Positions 8,886 to 17,255 of a stretch of DNA of 64,000 bases are shown piece after piece. The position numbers and the translations under genes were made by a program. Where the stretch lies: NCBI RefSeq assembly GCF_016342405.1, contig NZ_JAEINN010000003.1, positions 248,001-312,000 on the forward strand, in the 5' to 3' direction. The first letter of the stretch is position 1. Every line of letters begins with the position of its first letter. The notes under the pieces are model-generated. The model searched no databases, was not told where the DNA came from, and worked only from the letters and a program-made list of their open reading frames with translations. This DNA comes from Maridesulfovibrio ferrireducens. GTDB lineage: Bacteria; Desulfobacterota; Desulfovibrionia; Desulfovibrionales; Desulfovibrionaceae.

Positions 8886-9716
8886 CTAATTATCCACCCA
8901 GTCGGAAGTTAATCCGACAATGCAAATCCCATTATTATCAGCAAACTCTATTGATTTATCTAAATCAAAAAAGAGACTTTTGCCAGCTTCAACCCCTAAA
9001 CAGGTAGCACCAAGCTCTTTCATCCCTTGAACGGTTTTAAAACCGATTGAAGGCATATCAACTCGATCTTCCTGACCAGGCTTAAAAACCTTAACAATAG
9101 AACAGCCCTTTCCCCCAAGTGAACAACCGCGCTTAACAGCAGCATCAGTCCCTTCAATAGCTTCAACAGCAGTAATTACGCCTTCACGAACAACGACGCA
9201 CTGCCCAATATCCATCCGTCCTAATTCACGTGCGATTTTCCACCCGACAACTAAATCCTTTTTTTCCATATCTGAGGGCTTACGCTTTGTCAGCAATCCG
9301 GCCGGAGTAAGAAGTTGCGGTGCATAAACATGCGGTCCAACAACCTGAAATCCTTCGGATTCAAACTCGTCGGTGATAGCTCTAAGCAAAACATCATCAC
9401 CTTTTGTCGCAAGCTTAAAAAGCAATTTAGCGGCTCTAAAATCTGGACGTATATCAAAAGCTTTAGGTTTATTGATAGTCCCGGCCATAACTACTTTTGT
9501 CACGCCGTTTTCTAGGAAAAAATTTATCAATTTAGAGAATTGACCTAACTTAAGTTCTTTCCAGACATCAACGATGCGATGAACTTCATCGTTTGAATGC
9601 CCTTTAAAAGATACAGCCACAACACGGTTTCCCTGCGCTGCGGCTCCTTTAGCAACCAAGAGGGGGAATTGTCCCCCTCCGGCAATAAGTCCAATTGTTT
9701 CAGATGCATTATTCAT
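8886..9716 (-). CDS. lpxI: LpxI-type UDP-2,3-diacylglucosamine diphosphatase
   Basis: Protein of 276 residues matching the LpxI (DUF1009) family: IGLIAGGGQFPLLVAKGA at the N terminus and conserved segments VVMAGTINKP and KVFKPGQEDRVDMPSIG. LpxI hydrolyses UDP-2,3-diacylglucosamine to lipid X and UMP in lipid A synthesis and replaces LpxH in many proteobacteria; no lpxH is seen here. It is the last gene of the lipid A part of the operon in this window, 3 bases after the lpxA stop. A terminator lies beyond it, so lpxB would have to be elsewhere. Confidence 0.92.
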   Translation of the reverse strand: MNNASETIGLIAGGGQFPLLVAKGAAAQGNRVVAVSFKGHSNDEVHRIVDVWKELKLGQFSKLINFFLENGVTKVVMAGTINKPKAFDIRPDFRAAKLLFKLATKGDDVLLRAITDEFESEGFQVVGPHVYAPQLLTPAGLLTKRKPSDMEKKDLVVGWKIARELGRMDIGQCVVVREGVITAVEAIEGTDAAVKRGCSLGGKGCSIVKVFKPGQEDRVDMPSIGFKTVQGMKELGATCLGVEAGKSLFFDLDKSIEFADNNGICIVGLTSDWVDN

Positions 9717-9719
9717 AAA

Positions 9720-10517
9720 TTATTCAGGGCTGCGGTCCGCAGGACAAACTCCACGTTCACTATCTCTAACAAAGGTTATTAGCTTCATGACCTCAGGAAT
9801 TTCTGACATTTCCTTTTCAGCCATTTCTAGAGATTCATCGCGGGTAAGACCTGAACGGAAAATAATTCTATATGCTTTCTTAATTGCCATGCAGGTTTTA
9901 GAGTTAAATCCATGTCTTCTAAGACCAATTGAGTTCGGACCGTGCAAAACTCCGCGAATACCTGTCGCCAGCATATAAGGAGGTAAATCCTTAGCAAATC
10001 CTGACATACCGCCGAGAAAAGCATATTCTCCAATTCTGACAAACTGATGAATTCCGGACATACCACTTATTGTGACATGATCGCCGACTTCAACATGGCC
10101 TGCTAAATTGGACGAATTAGCAATAATTACATTATTTCCAAGTTTACAGTCATGAGCAACGTGAACATATGCCATAAGCATACAATTGTTGCCTATACGA
10201 GTGCATCCGCCACCTTCAACCGTACCACGGTTAACAGTAACGAACTCACGAAAAATGTTATCATCACCGATCTCTAAAGTTGTCTCCTCTTCCTTAAAAC
10301 CAAGGTACTGAGGCGCATCTCCGAGGACAGCATTTGAATGAATAGAATTGCCTTTCCCCATACGAGTGAAAGACTTAATTTGAACGTAAGAATCCAAATA
10401 ACAATTATCACCGATAACAGTATTACCCTCAACCACACAAAACGGGCCAATGGTAACGTTGGTTCCGATAACAGCGCCAGGATCAACGATTGCGGTAGGA
10501 TGAATGCCAGTCGACAC
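9720..10517 (-). CDS. lpxA: Acyl-ACP--UDP-N-acetylglucosamine O-acyltransferase
   Basis: Protein of 265 residues, the usual LpxA length. Left-handed parallel beta-helix hexapeptide repeats (for example AVIGTNVTIGPFCVVEG) fill the first 180 residues and a helical tail follows. The catalytic-histidine region YVHVAHDCKLG and the SGIHQFVRIG segment are present. It catalyses the first committed step of lipid A synthesis in the cytoplasm. The start is GTG at 10517 and overlaps the fabZ stop (TAGTG), with GGGAG at a good distance inside fabZ, which suggests translational coupling. Confidence 0.95.
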   Translation of the reverse strand: MSTGIHPTAIVDPGAVIGTNVTIGPFCVVEGNTVIGDNCYLDSYVQIKSFTRMGKGNSIHSNAVLGDAPQYLGFKEEETTLEIGDDNIFREFVTVNRGTVEGGGCTRIGNNCMLMAYVHVAHDCKLGNNVIIANSSNLAGHVEVGDHVTISGMSGIHQFVRIGEYAFLGGMSGFAKDLPPYMLATGIRGVLHGPNSIGLRRHGFNSKTCMAIKKAYRIIFRSGLTRDESLEMAEKEMSEIPEVMKLITFVRDSERGVCPADRSPE

Positions 10518-10981
10518 TATAAAGACTCCCTGTCTACAATAGCAGCGGAAACTTCGCCTTGAGCAGCAATTTCGCCATCAACAGTAGCAACACATTTCAT
10601 TTTCCAAATATTCATCTTACTGCGAATTTTGGTAACATTAAGTTCCAATTTATCGCCCGGGACAACAGGTCTGCGAAATTTGACCTTATCAATCCCGGTG
10701 AACAGAAAGACTTTATCAGCAACGTCTATGCCGTCAATACTGAGAACTATCATTCCGCCAGCCTGAGCAAGAGCTTCAATTATCAAAACTCCGGGCATAA
10801 CTGGTAGTCCCGGAAAATGTCCCTGAAAAAAAGGCTCATTCATGGTGATATTTTTAAAAGCTTTAATAGACTCACCGGAAACCAATTCTTCTACCCTATC
10901 GACTAAAAGAAAAGGATAACGATGAGGAAGCATCGACATAATTTTCTGTATGTCGAGATAATCTATTTCTTTTTTACTCAT
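10517..10981 (-). CDS. fabZ: 3-hydroxyacyl-ACP dehydratase FabZ
   Basis: Protein of 154 residues. HRYPFLLVDRVEE and GHFPGLPVMPGVLIIEALAQ contain the FabZ active-site histidine and glutamate in the hot-dog fold. It dehydrates (3R)-hydroxyacyl-ACP in fatty acid synthesis and competes with LpxA and LpxD for the same acyl-ACP pool, which explains its usual place between them. It begins just after the lpxD stop codon and overlaps the lpxA GTG start by one base. Confidence 0.96.
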   Translation of the reverse strand: MSKKEIDYLDIQKIMSMLPHRYPFLLVDRVEELVSGESIKAFKNITMNEPFFQGHFPGLPVMPGVLIIEALAQAGGMIVLSIDGIDVADKVFLFTGIDKVKFRRPVVPGDKLELNVTKIRSKMNIWKMKCVATVDGEIAAQGEVSAAIVDRESL

Positions 10982-10982
10982 T

Positions 10983-12011
10983 TTATTTTCCTTTTGCCAG
11001 CTCAGCCTCGAGAGCTACAATACGCTTTTCCAGAGCTGAAAACTTTCGCCCCATATCCGGAAGCTTTTTAATTGAGATTGAACTTCTCAAATATCTACCT
11101 TTTTCAAGAAGAGGAGAACCTGCTCCGACGAAACCCGCCGGTACATCATTGGTAACTCCGGATTGAGCACCAATAATTGCCCCGTCTCCAATTTTAATAT
11201 TATCTACCAATCCGGCTTGAGCAGCCAAAATGACATTATTACCGAGCTTTGTGCTTCCCGCTATACCAGACTGAGAAATAATTAAACAATCATCGCCAGT
11301 TACAACATTATGAGCAATCTGGACGAGATTATCTATTTTCGTTCCTGAACCGATTTTTGTAACATCAAGCGCAGCTCTATCAATTGTGGTGTTTGATCCG
11401 ATTTCTACATGATCACCGATTTTGACAGTACCGATTTGAGGAATCTTCATATGCTTTCCAGAAACCTGTGCATAACCAAAACCGTCACCGCCGATAACAG
11501 CCCCGGGTTGAATAATAACCCCGGAACCGAGAACGATACCGGCCATAATAGAACAATTCGGATAAAGGCAACATCCGGCACCTATCTCACAGTCTTCGCC
11601 AACATAAACACCGGCAAAAATCTTTGAGTTAGGGCCAATTTTTGCCCCTTTTCCCACAAAAGCAAAAGGATAAACTGTAACTGTTTCATCAACTTCAGCT
11701 TCAGGATGAATAAAGGCAAGTTCATGAATGCCTTCGACACATCCTTGAGGCTTAGAAAACACGTGCATAGCCTTAGCTAAATCCATATAAGGATTTTCGC
11801 TCAATATAGCTGACTCAACTTGATCCGCATATTTTGCATTAAGCACAACAGCAGCAGCCTTCGTCGTTGCGAGCTGAGCTTCATATTTAGAATTAGCTAA
11901 AAATGACAGTTCGCATGATCCGGCATTTTCAAGAGTATTAACTCCGGTAATTTCAGTGTCTTTACCTGATATAGTAAGCCCCAGCAGGGCTGCAAGTTCT
12001 GATAAAAGCAT
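10983..12011 (-). CDS. lpxD: UDP-3-O-acylglucosamine N-acyltransferase
   Basis: Protein of 342 residues. An N-terminal alpha/beta uridine-binding domain ([18 protein letters not shown], then [14 protein letters not shown]) is followed by hexapeptide repeats and a C-terminal helix ([20 protein letters not shown]), the LpxD layout. The catalytic histidine is expected in [12 protein letters not shown]. It adds the N-linked hydroxyacyl chain in lipid A synthesis. It starts 6 bases after the Skp-like gene with GGGA upstream. Confidence 0.95.
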   Translation of the reverse strand: MLLSELAALLGLTISGKDTEITGVNTLENAGSCELSFLANSKYEAQLATTKAAAVVLNAKYADQVESAILSENPYMDLAKAMHVFSKPQGCVEGIHELAFIHPEAEVDETVTVYPFAFVGKGAKIGPNSKIFAGVYVGEDCEIGAGCCLYPNCSIMAGIVLGSGVIIQPGAVIGGDGFGYAQVSGKHMKIPQIGTVKIGDHVEIGSNTTIDRAALDVTKIGSGTKIDNLVQIAHNVVTGDDCLIISQSGIAGSTKLGNNVILAAQAGLVDNIKIGDGAIIGAQSGVTNDVPAGFVGAGSPLLEKGRYLRSSISIKKLPDMGRKFSALEKRIVALEAELAKGK

Positions 12012-12017
12012 ATATCC

Positions 12018-12545
12018 CTACTTTTTACCTGCTCTGTAAGCACGGTTCATTTCGAGAAGAATTTCATTTGTTACATCAACAGCGTCATCTACATAAAGAA
12101 ATCCGGAAGATCCTTTATCAAAAATAGCTGTAAATGAATTTTTCTTAGCATAAGTATTAACCGCTGCTTTTATATTTTCTAAAACAGGAGTTCCAACTTT
12201 CTGCTCTTCAGCCTGCATTTTTCTCTGAGTAGCCTGAGCGAGATCCTGATAATCACGAACTTTGCGTTTAAACTCTAATTCCTTATCCTGTTTAGCTTCA
12301 AGAGAAAGAACAAGGCTCTGTTTCTGCAAAGACTGCTTAAGCCCTTCAAGTTCTTTCTGTTTAGATTCAAGATTCTTTTTAGCAGATACAAACTTCTTTT
12401 CCATTTGCTTTTGAGCAGCTTGTCCAGCCTCAGAATCTTTTATCAGTTTGCCCATTGCGGCAACACCGATTTTCTGAGTACCAGCAAAAGCATGTGCCTG
12501 AAAAGCTAGAACTAAAACCAGAACCAAAAATAAAATTTTACGCAT
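12018..12545 (-). CDS. OmpH/Skp-family periplasmic chaperone
   Basis: Protein of 175 residues with a cleavable signal peptide (MRKILFLVLVLVLAFQAHAFAG) and a long charged coiled coil (about residues 35-130, with repeated QKQ/KKLE patterns), as in Skp trimers that carry unfolded outer-membrane proteins. Its place directly downstream of bamA and upstream of lpxD is the classic skp position. AGGAG is present at the start. A second Skp-like protein, a predicted lipoprotein, is encoded at 21728. Confidence 0.9.
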   Translation of the reverse strand: MRKILFLVLVLVLAFQAHAFAGTQKIGVAAMGKLIKDSEAGQAAQKQMEKKFVSAKKNLESKQKELEGLKQSLQKQSLVLSLEAKQDKELEFKRKVRDYQDLAQATQRKMQAEEQKVGTPVLENIKAAVNTYAKKNSFTAIFDKGSSGFLYVDDAVDVTNEILLEMNRAYRAGKK

Positions 12546-12590
12546 TACTCTCTACTCCTTTATTATCTAACGACTCGAATTAGTCGAAAA

Positions 12591-12617
12591 GGCATGTCGG
12601 GTAACCCCAGACATGCC
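12591..12617 (-). terminator. Hairpin between bamA and the Skp-like gene
   Basis: Inverted repeat GGCATGTC / GACATGCC with an 11-base loop, followed on the minus strand by TTTTCG. It sits in the only sizeable gap (103 bases) of the envelope operon. A second small hairpin (CGACT / AGTCG) follows. It may be a partial terminator or an mRNA-processing or stability element. Confidence 0.55.
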
Positions 12618-12648
12618 CTTACTCTTCAATAATTATTATCAAACTATG

Positions 12649-15363
12649 TTAAAAGAACTGTCCCATTGAGAACTCGATCTTATGACGGCTGCTGTCTTCA
12701 AGGTTATCCAGACCGTAACCATATTCAACCCTGATCGGCCCCATTGGAGAGAACCACCGTATACCAGCTCCTATACTTTTGTACAGTCCGAGTGTTAGAT
12801 CTTTTCCATCCGCTTGTTTAGTATCAGTGAAGAAACTGTCCCCTTCTCCCCATGTGTTACCAATATCAAAGAAGGTTACACCAACAAGCCCGAATTCCTC
12901 ATTAATTGGGAATAAGAGCTCAAAGTTCATGAACATCATCTTATTACCACCGACTCGATCGCCGGAAACACTGTCACGAGGAGAGATTTCTCTTGAGGAA
13001 TAACCTCGGACATTATTAATTCCACCTAAGTAGAACTTTTCAAAGACTGGAATATCTCCATCACCTAAGTTGTCATGAACAAATCCAACTTTACCTCTCC
13101 AATGGAAAATCAAATCCCAGAACACAGGAGTGAAATAGTTAGAATCTAAGGTGTACTTGACGTAAGAGTCATCTCCCATCAAAATACCGCCACCCATAGC
13201 AACTGTTGCAGTATTAAGAGTACCCGTTGAAGGGTTAAACGCCTTATTAGTGGTATCTCTCTTAAAACCGGCAGTGACAATACTCGACCAATTATATCCT
13301 TCAATATCTTTAATTGCCTTAGCAGCTGTCTCTGAAATTTTTGAGACATAATAGTTATCCAGACGATAGTTAGTGAAGAAGTTTGTATACTCTCCGACAG
13401 GATAAGAAGCTTCAATACCAGCACCGATTGTCTGCTTATCATAATCGTCAAAATCTTCATTACGCCAGTAAGTCTGAGCTCCTGCTCCCCACAAAGTATC
13501 ACCTACACGCGGGTTATAGAAGTTTAGACCATAACTGATACTCTTTGAACTCCAACCGCCGTTAAGACCGAAGTCCCAACCGCGCCCAAACAAGTTCCGT
13601 TCAGTAATTTTGGCTGAAATGAAAACACTGTCTGAAGTAGAATACCCGATACCACCACTGACCATACCGGTATTTTTATCTTTAACCTTAACTTTCAAAT
13701 CCATCTCACTGGGGTCACCAGTCGGAATCGGCTCAATATCAACTTCACTGAAGTAGTCCAGCTTATTTAATCTGACAATTGAACGCTGAAGCTTAAACCC
13801 ACTGAACTGATCGCCATCAGCAAGACGCATTTCGCGAAGTATTACATTATTACGAGTTTTTGAATTCCCCTCGATAATAACCCTTCGGATATGAACTTTC
13901 TGACGCTTAGAGATCAAGAAAGTAATTGCAACTGTCTTATCTTCGGCATTCTGATCAAATTGAATTTTGGCATCAGCGTATGCATAACCAAAATTCGCAT
14001 AGAAATCTGAAAGAGCTTTCATGTCCTCACGCAGGACAGATCTATCAAGATATTCGCCGCCATCCGCCATATCATCGGCAGCAATAATTTCTTTCAACTT
14101 AGATTTCTTAACAATCAAGTCACCTCTGAGTTCAACACTACCGACTTTGTAGCGATTCCCCTCAGAAACTTGAAAAGTCACATATATACCGTCATCTTTT
14201 ATTTCAACTTCCGGTTCACCGACTTTTGCGTCGATGAATCCACGGTTACCGTAATACGCTAAAATCGCAGCTGCATCTCGTTCAAGCAACTCTTCTTTGA
14301 GTACTCCGGTTTTAGTAAACCATGAAAGCCACCCTCTCTCAGTAAGAGCAAGCTGAGCTTTAACTTCTTCAGGGTCCAACTTTTCAGCTCCCTGAATAAT
14401 AATGCCTTCAATATAAAGCTTCTTGCCTTCATCAACTTTTAAATTAAGACGGGCCTGAGCGCCTTCTCCGTCTACATTATAATCTACTTTGGCCTTATAA
14501 TAACCTTCTTTACGATACATTTCGCGCAAGGTATTAAGGTCATCAGAAAGGACTTTAGGGTTAAGAACTGCACCCTTTTTAGTATTGACGGCCGAAAGAA
14601 TATCTTCTGAATCTATTGCGTCAGCACCCTGTACGGTAATTGCTTGAATACGTGGTTTTTCCACAACTTCGAAAACAATTTTCTTTCCACCGGGCACATC
14701 ACTGACTTTAACTTTTACGTCTTCAAAATAACCAAGAGCGTAAATATTTTTGAGGTCTGTATTGATTTTATATGGAGTGTATATATCGCCGACTTTAATA
14801 TTAGTCCGCATCATAACGACGTCTTTATCAAGAACTCTGGTTCCTACAACTTCGACATCTGCAATTTTATCCTGACTAAGCAATTCAAGTTTAACTTTTG
14901 CAACAAGCTCATCAACAGCAGGCAAAAGATTAATCAATCCTTTTTTGCTCACAAATAACGGAACAGCCGGCTTCATGCCAAAGGCTTCAACTAAACGGAC
15001 ATCAAGGCTGAGATCTTCACCGATCTGACTGAAACTACCATATATGGAGTAGCCCGAACCGGCGAGAAGAGCCATGTCCTTTGCCGACTGTAAGTTCAAA
15101 AATTCGTAACCCTGTTCATCAACAAGCTGCATCACTTTTTTCTGATCAACAACTCTAAAACCAGCCTCACGCAATCTATCTGAAACAAGAGTGGGCAGAC
15201 TATCCTTAAGATACTGAGTATCCGCATTAGCATTTACTTCAAAAGGAAGTACAGCAAGCACAATACTGGAGGCATCTTCAGCTTGTGCTTTTTCAGTTCC
15301 TGAATTGAGCAAAAACGCTAGAGTTGCCGCAATCAGCAAAAACAGAAATCTAATTCTGGGCAT
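12649..15363 (-). CDS. bamA: Outer membrane protein assembly factor BamA with N-terminal extension
   Basis: About 904 residues, longer than the roughly 800 usual for BamA. A signal peptide (MPRIRFLFLLIAATLAFLLN) is followed by an extra domain (about residues 30-150: VLAVLPFEVNAN, LVSDRLREAGFRVVDQKKV, GSGYSIYGSFSQIGEDLSLD) that resembles the N-terminal fold of TolB/CsgG/LpoB-like proteins. POTRA domains then follow and a C-terminal 16-strand barrel that ends in phenylalanine (MGQFF); GGINNVRGY lies in the barrel. The protein inserts beta-barrel proteins into the outer membrane. The ATG at 15363 has GGAG at a good distance and is preferred over a TTG at 15387; it overlaps the lolD end by 14 bases. 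Confidence 0.93.
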   Translation of the reverse strand: MPRIRFLFLLIAATLAFLLNSGTEKAQAEDASSIVLAVLPFEVNANADTQYLKDSLPTLVSDRLREAGFRVVDQKKVMQLVDEQGYEFLNLQSAKDMALLAGSGYSIYGSFSQIGEDLSLDVRLVEAFGMKPAVPLFVSKKGLINLLPAVDELVAKVKLELLSQDKIADVEVVGTRVLDKDVVMMRTNIKVGDIYTPYKINTDLKNIYALGYFEDVKVKVSDVPGGKKIVFEVVEKPRIQAITVQGADAIDSEDILSAVNTKKGAVLNPKVLSDDLNTLREMYRKEGYYKAKVDYNVDGEGAQARLNLKVDEGKKLYIEGIIIQGAEKLDPEEVKAQLALTERGWLSWFTKTGVLKEELLERDAAAILAYYGNRGFIDAKVGEPEVEIKDDGIYVTFQVSEGNRYKVGSVELRGDLIVKKSKLKEIIAADDMADGGEYLDRSVLREDMKALSDFYANFGYAYADAKIQFDQNAEDKTVAITFLISKRQKVHIRRVIIEGNSKTRNNVILREMRLADGDQFSGFKLQRSIVRLNKLDYFSEVDIEPIPTGDPSEMDLKVKVKDKNTGMVSGGIGYSTSDSVFISAKITERNLFGRGWDFGLNGGWSSKSISYGLNFYNPRVGDTLWGAGAQTYWRNEDFDDYDKQTIGAGIEASYPVGEYTNFFTNYRLDNYYVSKISETAAKAIKDIEGYNWSSIVTAGFKRDTTNKAFNPSTGTLNTATVAMGGGILMGDDSYVKYTLDSNYFTPVFWDLIFHWRGKVGFVHDNLGDGDIPVFEKFYLGGINNVRGYSSREISPRDSVSGDRVGGNKMMFMNFELLFPINEEFGLVGVTFFDIGNTWGEGDSFFTDTKQADGKDLTLGLYKSIGAGIRWFSPMGPIRVEYGYGLDNLEDSSRHKIEFSMGQFF

Positions 15364-16033
15364 AAAGTTCTCCGGAACGCAACTCAAGCCGGCGTTTCAT
15401 AATACCGGCCAATTCTATATTATGTGTCACAACTATAAGAGTCATTCCTAGTTCTTCATTAAGGGAAACCAGCATTTCACCAACCATCTTCCCTGTTTTT
15501 TCATCCAAATTACCAGTAGGTTCGTCGGCCAGTAAAACTTTCGGCTTAAGCAAAACGGCTCGCGCTATTGCGGCCCTCTGCCTTTCCCCTCCGGAAAGTG
15601 TAGTAACTCTATGATCAAGCCGATTTTCAAGCCCGACCAGTACAAGAGCTTCACGAGCCATTGCAGATGCTTTTTTCTGACTGATACCTGCCACCATGGC
15701 TGGCAGTGCAACATTTTCCAAAGTAGTAAACTCTGGAAGTAAGTGATGAAACTGGAAAATAAAACCTATTTCCCGATTCCTGACTTGTGCCCGCTTCTCA
15801 GCAGGCATATCATTAAAATTCATTCCTGCAAAATCAATATTACCCCTACTGGCGGTATCAAGTGTCCCTAAAATATGAAGAAGAGTAGTTTTTCCTGAAC
15901 CTGACGACCCCATAATCGCAAGGGATTCACCGGATTCAACATTCAAATTTATATTATTAAGTACTTGAACAATCTCAGTCGGACCTTCGAATTCTTTCCC
16001 GATACCAGTCAGTTCATAAAGTAAACTACTCAT
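15350..16033 (-). CDS. lolD: Lipoprotein-releasing ABC transporter ATPase LolD
   Basis: Protein of 227 residues. Walker A is GSSGSGKTTLLH (near residue 43), the ABC signature is LSGGERQRAAIARAV, and Walker B is VLLADEPTGNLD. FQFHHLLPEFTTLENVALP is typical of LolD/MacB-type ATPases. With the adjacent permease it extracts lipoproteins from the inner membrane for the outer membrane. It overlaps the permease gene by 8 bases and the bamA start by 14, so expression is tightly coupled. Confidence 0.93.
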   Translation of the reverse strand: MSSLLYELTGIGKEFEGPTEIVQVLNNINLNVESGESLAIMGSSGSGKTTLLHILGTLDTASRGNIDFAGMNFNDMPAEKRAQVRNREIGFIFQFHHLLPEFTTLENVALPAMVAGISQKKASAMAREALVLVGLENRLDHRVTTLSGGERQRAAIARAVLLKPKVLLADEPTGNLDEKTGKMVGEMLVSLNEELGMTLIVVTHNIELAGIMKRRLELRSGELYAQN

Positions 16034-17255
16034 ATCTCAGAGCCTTCGCAGGTTCAAGAGCTGCGGCCTGTTTTGCCGGATACAAAGTAGCCAGAAAACA
16101 AAGCAAAAATGCCGAAACACCAATTATGGTCAAGTCCAACATGTCCATCCTTACGGGTAGATAATCAACAGGATAAACATTGCTTGGTAATTTAATAAAT
16201 TGATACTTCTTAAGAAGAAGCGCAACAGGCACCCCGATCAGATACCCTAAACTTGTTCCGATCAATCCTATTAATGTTCCCTGCCACATAAAAATTCGTC
16301 TGATACTTCCGGTTGTTGCCCCCATGGACATCAACACCGCAATATCTCTGGTTTTCTGCATAACCAACATAACTAGTGTAGTTATGATACTGAATGATCC
16401 GACCAGAACAATCATTGCCAGAATGATAAACATTGCTGTTTTTTCCAGCTTCAAAGCGGCAAACAAGTTGGCATTCATCTGCTGCCAATTTCTTATCTGC
16501 ACTGGATATCCAGAAAGTTCTTTAGCTAAATGCTTACCGATCTGATCCACAGCGTAAACATCGTCAACGCGTATTTCGAGTCCGGACACAAAATCTCTTT
16601 TAAAACCAAGTAGATTCTGCGCAGCTTTGTTACTTATGTAAGCCAAAGAAGAATCGTATTCAAACATGCCTGTTCTAAAGATTCCCCCTACCTTAAATAT
16701 GCGCACTTTCGGAGTAAAACCGGCTGCACTTTGCTTTCCTGTCGGAGAAAGCAGGTTAACTGAATCTCCAATAACAAGTCCAAGCCTTTTAGCCAACTGT
16801 GTTCCGATAACAATTTCAGGCATTTTGCTTTCTTTAGATAACGAGTCAACACTACCGGAAATAATATTTCCGGGTAAACTCAGAACCCCTTTAGCTGTAG
16901 AAGAATCAAGGCCTCGTAAAACAACACCTTTAACTCCGCCATTGCTGGAAAGCATCACTTCAGAATAGATAAAGGGCGTTACGCCTGTAACACCCTTTAA
17001 TTTTTCTATTTTTTCTACCATATGATGATAATTATCTAAAGTACCATCATATGCTGTCACAATTATATGAGCATTAACCCCGAGAATTTTATCTCTCAGA
17101 TCTGTAGAAAAGCCATTCATCACTCCAAGAACAACAATCAGTGCCGCAACTCCAATTGCTACGCCGCATACTGCAAAAAGTGATATTACTGAGATGAAGG
17201 AATTCTTCCTCAGGGTAAACAAATATCTTAATGCGACGAACAACTCAAATTTCAT
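16026..17255 (-). CDS. lolC: Lipoprotein-releasing ABC transporter permease LolC/LolE
   Basis: Protein of 409 residues. One N-terminal membrane helix (residues about 20-48, with SVISLFAVCGVAIGVAALIV), a large periplasmic domain (about 50-265), then three C-terminal helices and the FtsX-like core (IFMWQGTLIGLIGTSLGYLI). This is the LolC/LolE architecture. Only one permease gene is present, so it probably works as a homodimer, as in other deltaproteobacteria (LolF-like use is possible). The ATG overlaps the lysS stop as ATGA. Confidence 0.9.
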   Translation of the reverse strand: MKFELFVALRYLFTLRKNSFISVISLFAVCGVAIGVAALIVVLGVMNGFSTDLRDKILGVNAHIIVTAYDGTLDNYHHMVEKIEKLKGVTGVTPFIYSEVMLSSNGGVKGVVLRGLDSSTAKGVLSLPGNIISGSVDSLSKESKMPEIVIGTQLAKRLGLVIGDSVNLLSPTGKQSAAGFTPKVRIFKVGGIFRTGMFEYDSSLAYISNKAAQNLLGFKRDFVSGLEIRVDDVYAVDQIGKHLAKELSGYPVQIRNWQQMNANLFAALKLEKTAMFIILAMIVLVGSFSIITTLVMLVMQKTRDIAVLMSMGATTGSIRRIFMWQGTLIGLIGTSLGYLIGVPVALLLKKYQFIKLPSNVYPVDYLPVRMDMLDLTIIGVSAFLLCFLATLYPAKQAAALEPAKALRYE

